A DNA stretch of 64,000 nt from the NCBI GenBank assembly GCA_965115885.1, contig OZ220479.1:1488001-1552000 (forward strand), read 5' to 3'. Numbering within the stretch: position 1 is the first letter of the stretch; each line of letters starts with the position of its first letter. The notes under the pieces were generated by a model, which worked only from the letters and a program-made list of their open reading frames with translations, was not told the origin of the DNA and did no database searches. The position numbers were made by a program, and so were the translations under genes. Positions 59,650 to 64,000 of this stretch are shown here, one piece after another. The stretch is from BD2-11 sp965115885 (GTDB lineage: Bacteria; Gemmatimonadota; Gemmatimonadetes; Longimicrobiales; Gaopeijiaceae).

Positions 59650-59850
59650 GGGTGCGAGCCGTCGTCGGAAGAGGGCGAAAGGCGGGACGGGGGCCAAAAG
59701 CGGAGGTTGCCGAGGACTTGGTGGACCGTGACTTCTCGGCTGCGGGTCTCGACAAAGCTGTGGGTGGCGAACATCACGTACGGGGCGACGCGGGAGGGTT
59801 TTCCGTATCTGGCGGTGATGCTGGACGTGTGGATAGATTTCGCCAGACGC
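59650..59850 (+). pseudogene. IS3-family OrfB transposase fragment
   Basis: Pieces VDRDFSAAGLDK and, in the next frame, LWVANITYGATREGFPYLAVMLDVW match the start of the IS3 integrase core (W-x-x-D-I-T-Y, here with Asn in place of the catalytic Asp, then YLAVVLD). The rest of the core, including the other acidic residues, is missing. Confidence 0.65.
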
Positions 59851-60228
59851 GGATTTGACCTGCGGCAGCGGTATTCCTATTGTGGGCCTTAGGGGCCGCC
59901 ATGCAGGGCGGATCTCCGAGCTTCCCAAGGGGGAGGTATGACGACGAACAGGGTCTCTACAGTCTGGCTGGGCTGGCGGTAATCATGTTGCCTGCGACAC
60001 GACCTGCTTCGCCGATTCGGAGCCGTCGGCTGAGGCGAGGAAGAGGGTGGACATCTCATCCATGAAAACCCGAGGAACTGCTCTACGAAAAGTTGCACCC
60101 CAGCGTAGCGATCATGGGCCTCGACGAGGCGTGGCTGGCGGATTGGCGAGCCGGAGTCGAGCCGCCGTCTCGGTCGCTCCGTTCCCTGCACGGCCCGGGG
60201 GCAACAGCTCGTGCCATTGACATCTCTA
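59851..60228. other. gene-free debris between IS fragments
   Basis: No recognisable gene or element end except the TA at 60227-60228 that flanks the degenerate IS630 element. Confidence 0.35.
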
Positions 60229-61174
60229 GTGTTGCGTACGTGAAATAGCATGACAAAGGCGTCCGATCTTCCCGAGGATCGAATCGGCTGTAGCCGTCCA
60301 CCTGAACGGCTTCGCGTCCGCGTTGTAGTGTTCGGTGAACTGCTCGATGCCAGTTTTTCACCTTGACGTGCTTGTGGGTGCAGTAGTTGTCCACCACCAA
60401 GTGGACGTCGAGGTCCGGGGGGACGTTGGCGTCGATATGTCTCAGGAAGCTCAGGAACTCTTGGTGCCGATGCCGCGGCTTGCACTGAGCGATGACCCGA
60501 CCGGTCGCCACGTCGAGGGCGGCGAACAGGTTGGTGGTCCCGTGGCGGACGTAGCCGTGCGTGACGCCCTCGACGTACCCGAGCCCGAGCGGGAGCATGG
60601 GCTGGGTTCGCTCCAGCGCCTGCGTCCGGCTCTTCTCGTCGACGCAGAGCACCATGGCGTTGTCCGGCGGATTCAGGTAGAGCCCCACGACGTCGCGAAC
60701 CTTCTCGACGAAGAACGGGTCGTTGGAGAGCTTGAAGTTCTTCTGCCTGTGGGGCTGGAGGCCGAACGCCTTCCAGACGCCGTGAACCGTGGTCTTCGAG
60801 ACGCCGACGGCCTCGGCCATGGTGCGGCAACTCCAGTGGGTGCTGCCGTCGGGCGGTCGGGTCTCGAGCGTCCTGCGCACCAGATCCATCACTTGGTCGT
60901 CGCCGATGGAGCGAGGCCGTCCCGATCTGTGTTCGTCGTAAAGCCCGACGATGCCTTGAGTTCGGAACCGCTCGCGCCACTTGCCCACGGTCTGGCGGCT
61001 GACGCGGACTCTGGTGGCGACCGTCGAGTTGGTGAGTCCGTCGGCGCAGAGCAGCACGATTTCGGCGCGGCGCACCAAGCCGGCAGGCATGCTCGACGAC
61101 CGCATGATGGACTCGAGCTCCTCGCGGGTGTCCTAGCTGACTTCGAGCGGCTTCAACGGGCGTCCTCGGGGCAT
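60226..61174 (-). pseudogene. IS630-family transposase with nonsense codon, internal deletion and frameshift
   Basis: From ATG 61174 (MPRGRPLKPLEVS) an in-frame TAG follows at once. Then MPAGLVRRAEIVLLCADGLT, HTH TNSTVATRVRVSRQTVGKW, Asp in MVLCVDEKSRTQ and Asp in VHLVVDNYCTHKHV are present. After HVKVKNW the segment with the catalytic Glu is deleted, and the C-terminus (FRWTATADSILGKIGR) is in a shifted frame. Inactive. Confidence 0.85.
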
Positions 61175-61261
61175 GGCCTCTTCTCCTCTGCTGGACAGTG
61201 GGCGAAGAGACAACATACCGAACATGCGCAAAGATGTCAACAGATTTCAAGGACGAGACAC
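60229..61261 (-). mobile_element. degenerate IS630-family element, different subtype
   Basis: 1033 bp between TA dinucleotides (60227-60228 and 61262-61263). Imperfect inverted ends: GTGTTGCGTACGTGAAATAG at left and GTGTCTCGTCCTTGAAATCT at right (reversed). Shorter than the 1210-bp copies because of an internal deletion in the transposase gene. Its transposase is only distantly similar to those copies. Confidence 0.75.
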
Positions 61262-61407
61262 TAGCCAACCGTTCCACAATTCATCGTTGTTGCAGCAGCT
61301 CGATCACAACGCTTCGACACTGGATCACAGGAGGCGCAACCGCTCACGACCAATCGAATCCAGCACTTCTTCAGGATCCCCGCTCCAAACCGGATCAGGA
61401 CCAGCTA

Positions 61408-62617
61408 GTGTAGTGTCCGGTTCATATAGTTGATTATGTATCGCCGTTTGGTTACCTTCTCTTCGCGAGAGATTCATTCACCGAGGAGAAGGCGTCATGC
61501 GGGTAGCGGTCAAGATCGAGCTGTCGGAAGCGGAGCGAAAACGCCTGGAGCAGTGGACGCGGTCGCGGAGCGCGGCGGTGCGGCTCCAGGAGAGATCGCG
61601 AATCGTGCTCATGGCGGCGGACGGGATGACGAACAAGGCCATCGCGAAAGCGATGGGGATCGATCGGAACAAGGTCGGCCGCTGGCGGCGCCGGTTCGCG
61701 GACGAACGGCTGAAAGGGATCGCGAAGGAGCGTCCCCGCGGGGGCAACCACGGGGGCAAATGCTCGAAAGCGCAGGCGGCGCTGAGGAGCGAAGTGATCC
61801 GCTTGACGACGCGGACGGATCCTCCGGATGCGACGCACTGGTCGTGCCGGTCGATGGCGCGGGCGGCGGGGACGACGCACAGCTTCGTGCACCGGGTGTG
61901 GCGGTCGTGCGGGTTGAAGCCGCACTTGGTGCGGACTTTCAAGGCGAGCAAGGATCCGCTCTTCGAGAAGAAGCTCTGCGACGTCGTGGGGCTGTACCTG
62001 AACCCGCCCGAGAACGCGGTCGTCTTCAGCTTCGACGAGAAGAGCTCGGTCCAAGCGCTGGATCGGACGCAGCCGGGTCTGCCGTTGAAGCGGGGCCGCG
62101 CGGGGACGATGACCCACGACTACAAGCGCAACGGCACGACGTCGCTTTTCGCGGCGCTGAACGTGGCATCGGGCGAAGTGATCGGGGAGACGTACAAGCG
62201 GCACCGCCACCAGGAGGTGTTGAAGTTCTTGCGCAAGGTGGAGAAGGCGGTGCCCAAGGACCGGGAGATCCACATCGTGCTGGACAACTACGCGACGCAC
62301 AAGCACGCGAAGATGATGGAGTGGATCGAGCGTCAAAAGCGGATCTTCCTGCACTTCACGCCGACGAGCGCGTCGTGGCTGAACTTGGTCGAGCGGTTCT
62401 TCTGCACGTTGACTCGGAAGCGGATTCGGCGCGGCGTCTTCCATTCGGTGAGCGACCTCGAGCGGTGCTTGAGGAACTACATCGAGACCTACAACGAGAA
62501 CCCGAGGCCTCTGGTCTGGACGAAGTCGGCGGACAAGATTCTCGAGAAGGTGAACCGGGCTCGGCAGGCCTTGGCCGTCGCCTCTACATAATCAACCATA
62601 TGAACCGGACACTACAC
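61408..62617 (+). mobile_element. IS630-family insertion sequence, copy 2, complete
   Basis: 1210 bp, TA on both sides (61406-61407, 62618-62619), ends GTGTAGTGTCCGGTTCATAT in inverted orientation. Same length and orientation as copy 1, with a handful of substitutions. Intact transposase. Confidence 0.95.
61497..62591 (+). CDS. IS630-family transposase (copy 2)
   Basis: 364 residues, same start and end as copy 1, with about seven changes (for example AIAKA for AIAEA, RTDPP for QTDPP, KASKD for KVSED, KMMEW for KVMEW). HTH and all three DDE residues are kept (FSFDEKSS, IVLDNYATHK, WLNLVERFF). Probably active, and recently copied. Confidence 0.95.
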   Translation: MRVAVKIELSEAERKRLEQWTRSRSAAVRLQERSRIVLMAADGMTNKAIAKAMGIDRNKVGRWRRRFADERLKGIAKERPRGGNHGGKCSKAQAALRSEVIRLTTRTDPPDATHWSCRSMARAAGTTHSFVHRVWRSCGLKPHLVRTFKASKDPLFEKKLCDVVGLYLNPPENAVVFSFDEKSSVQALDRTQPGLPLKRGRAGTMTHDYKRNGTTSLFAALNVASGEVIGETYKRHRHQEVLKFLRKVEKAVPKDREIHIVLDNYATHKHAKMMEWIERQKRIFLHFTPTSASWLNLVERFFCTLTRKRIRRGVFHSVSDLERCLRNYIETYNENPRPLVWTKSADKILEKVNRARQALAVAST

Positions 62618-62767
62618 TAGGTGCGGCGCACAAACCTTCGCTGTCAGCCATGACATCCAAACTGTCTGAGAAATCTACACTCACCACCATTACAGTTACA
62701 TGATCCCTTTTTATGGCTTTATTCACGAAGGCCATTTGGGGACGGATGTTTTGGCCTCCTCGCTGTG

Positions 62768-63390
62768 CTAAGTGGGTAACCTGAATTCGAGGCGACCGCA
62801 CACCAAGTACGCCATCGTGATCAGATTCTCCTTCGTCCGGTAGCCCCGAGCCCGCGCCTTCGCCGCCTGAATCAGCGAGTTCATCGCCTCCAGAAGACCA
62901 TTCGTCAGCTGGGACGTCTGCCACCGCAGAATCCCCTTTCGGTGCTTCCGAATCGTCTCGGCCACCGCCGCCATCGGACCGAGGCCGCTCTCCTTCGCCT
63001 GCGAATACCACCAATCAATGAAATGCCCTGCCGCCCGTAGGCGGCAGATTCCATACTTCTTGGAACTTCAGCTTCAGCCCGTACGCCTTCACCGTGTCGA
63101 GAACCGTCGTCGCGTCGCCCAGCAACTCGTCCAGCTTCTCCTTCTCCGCCGCCGTCAGCTTCCGCCGGTACTTCAGCCAGATCCAGTGCGTCCTCTTCAG
63201 GTCCGGCCGCTCCTTCTGCTCCGTGCGCCGCACCTGTTCCAGCGCCTCGTTCAGCAGCTTCACCACGTGGAACCGGTCGAACGTCACCTCCGCGTCCGGG
63301 ACCTCGTCGCGCGCGCCCTTCATGTACGCCTTCGACATGTCCATGCAGATCTCGCCGATCCGATCGACGTCCCCCCCCTGTACCATTCAG
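62768..63390 (-). pseudogene. ISL3-family transposase, N-terminus missing and frameshifted
   Basis: From about 63390: IGEICMDMSKAYMKGARDEV with VTFDRFHVVKLLNEALEQV, LKRTHWIWLKYRRKLTAAE, then after a shift near 63005 GPMAAVAETIRKHRKGILRW, LTNGLLEAMNSLIQAAKARA and RGYRTKENLITMAYL. CMDMSxAY and FDRFHV are ISL3 hallmarks (first and second catalytic Asp); NGLLEAMNSLI carries the Glu. The zinc-finger/HTH N-terminal half is absent. Confidence 0.88.
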
Positions 63391-63803
63391 ATGAGGTTTG
63401 AGGAATCGATCCAAGGCTTCAGAATTGGAGTGCAAGCACCGAGACAGGCACCGGGTCGGGAGCAACCCAATGCCCCCTGCGCTACCAAGCACCTGGGGGG
63501 GACTCGTGCCCCGGCGCGGAGCCGCGATGGATGCCCAGTGGGGAGTATGCGCCATCGAGCGCCAGTACAGGGATCGACAAAGCATCGCGGCGAGCCTCAC
63601 GATTCCGCCTGTCTCATCCTTACGACCCCTTTCGCTGGAGGAGGGCGAGCATGAACGAGCCGTACGAAGGATGAACGAGCCGTATGAACCCGCCTTATTC
63701 ATGAACGTTTGGCGAGGCATTGACGTGACAAAATAAAGTGATCTATCTTTCAGCGGGTTGATATTCCGTCTTCCGCTGACCGGCCGACCGGCCAAGGTGA
63801 ATC
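63391..63803. other. gap with a probable IS1380 left end
   Basis: No gene. CGCCTTATTCATGAACG near 63692 resembles an IS1380-type terminus, and two ATGAACGAGCCGTA(T/C)GAA direct near-repeats occur at about 63651-63687. The IS1380-like transposase gene starts at 63804. Confidence 0.4.
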
Positions 63804-64000
63804 ATGGATTCTTCGCTTTCCTTCAACCGTTCCCTCAAGTTCAAGTCCGAACCCCTCCAGATCACCGCCGACGCCGGCGCCGTCACAGTCCGCGAGATCC
63901 TCGAACGCAGCGGCGTCGTCGACCGGATCGCCGCCCGCATCGACGACCCCCGCCAGCCAGGCAAGATCACGCACTCTATGCGCGAGTGCCTGCGCGCACT
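63804..64000 (+). CDS. IS1380-family transposase, 3' end outside window
   Basis: Open from ATG 63804 to the window edge (about 65 codons). MDSSLSFNRSLKFKSEPLQI, TADAGAVTVREILERSGVVD and RIAARIDDPRQPGKITHSM match the start of IS1380 transposases (SAGLLLLRELxERLGLxxxLAARLxDPR pattern). The catalytic domain would lie beyond the window. Intactness unknown. Confidence 0.7.
   Translation, partial: MDSSLSFNRSLKFKSEPLQITADAGAVTVREILERSGVVDRIAARIDDPRQPGKITHSMRECLRA

Noticed and set aside
60083..61105. Intact 340-residue IS630 transposase
   Set aside because: The end after HVKVKNW is out of frame and the catalytic Glu segment is deleted, so it is a pseudogene.

Overview
This window comes from a GC-rich, Gram-negative-type bacterium: there are lipoprotein signals, MotA/MotB-type inner-membrane channel proteins and large secreted proteins. 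The mix of an S9 peptidase, a DUF1028 protein, a class II photolyase, a MetH/MetF pair and huge Big2/LRR lipoproteins would fit a group such as Gemmatimonadota. That assignment is inference from gene content; no rRNA or other marker gene is present.

Layout. 1-3195: three overlapping housekeeping genes (M14-like peptidase, M24 aminopeptidase P, MTHFR-like protein). 3196-3676: gene-free, with a 25-base C run. 3677-13479: a six-gene, visibly AT-richer operon coupled by ATGA/GTGA overlaps. It encodes a small membrane protein, a 1576-residue protein joining a tubulin/FtsZ-like N-terminus to an Hsp70/actin-like ATPase C-terminus, a two-TM coiled-coil protein, a VWA-like lipoprotein, a MotA/TolQ/ZorA-like channel protein with a long coiled-coil tail, and a MotB/ZorB-like partner with the membrane Asp but no recognisable OmpA domain. 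This is the best candidate here for an undescribed system. The likely working model is an ion-driven motor tied to a cytoskeletal-type NTPase and a surface sensor or anchor; its purpose (envelope remodelling or defence) is unknown.

13599-16683 (minus): a small protein, a KGGxGR-type ParA-like ATPase and a class II photolyase, all coupled. 16860-19151: an APC permease with C-terminal USP-like domains. 19321-24925 (minus): homocysteine methyltransferase/MTHFR fusion and MetH; metH carries a frameshift near its 5' end. 25044-29906: a putative zinc peptidase, a DUF1028 protein, a small membrane protein and an S9 prolyl oligopeptidase-family peptidase.

30035-64000 is an accessory, scarred region. 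It has a HTH/S24-repressor pair, a truncated C5 DNA methyltransferase, two dead tyrosine integrases (one broken by a 13-bp duplication, one split by an IS1182-family element), two paralogous giant repeat lipoproteins separated by an IS630 element, a dead Mrr-helicase with TGA in Walker A plus an older fragment of the same family, an AAA/PD-(D/E)XK ATPase with a duplicated 3' end, and an LRR-metalloprotease lipoprotein followed by a paralogue of its C-terminal domain. Remains of IS3, ISNCY-like, IS630, ISL3 and IS1380 elements fill the right end. Two 1210-bp, nearly identical IS630 copies in direct orientation bracket about 19.5 kb.
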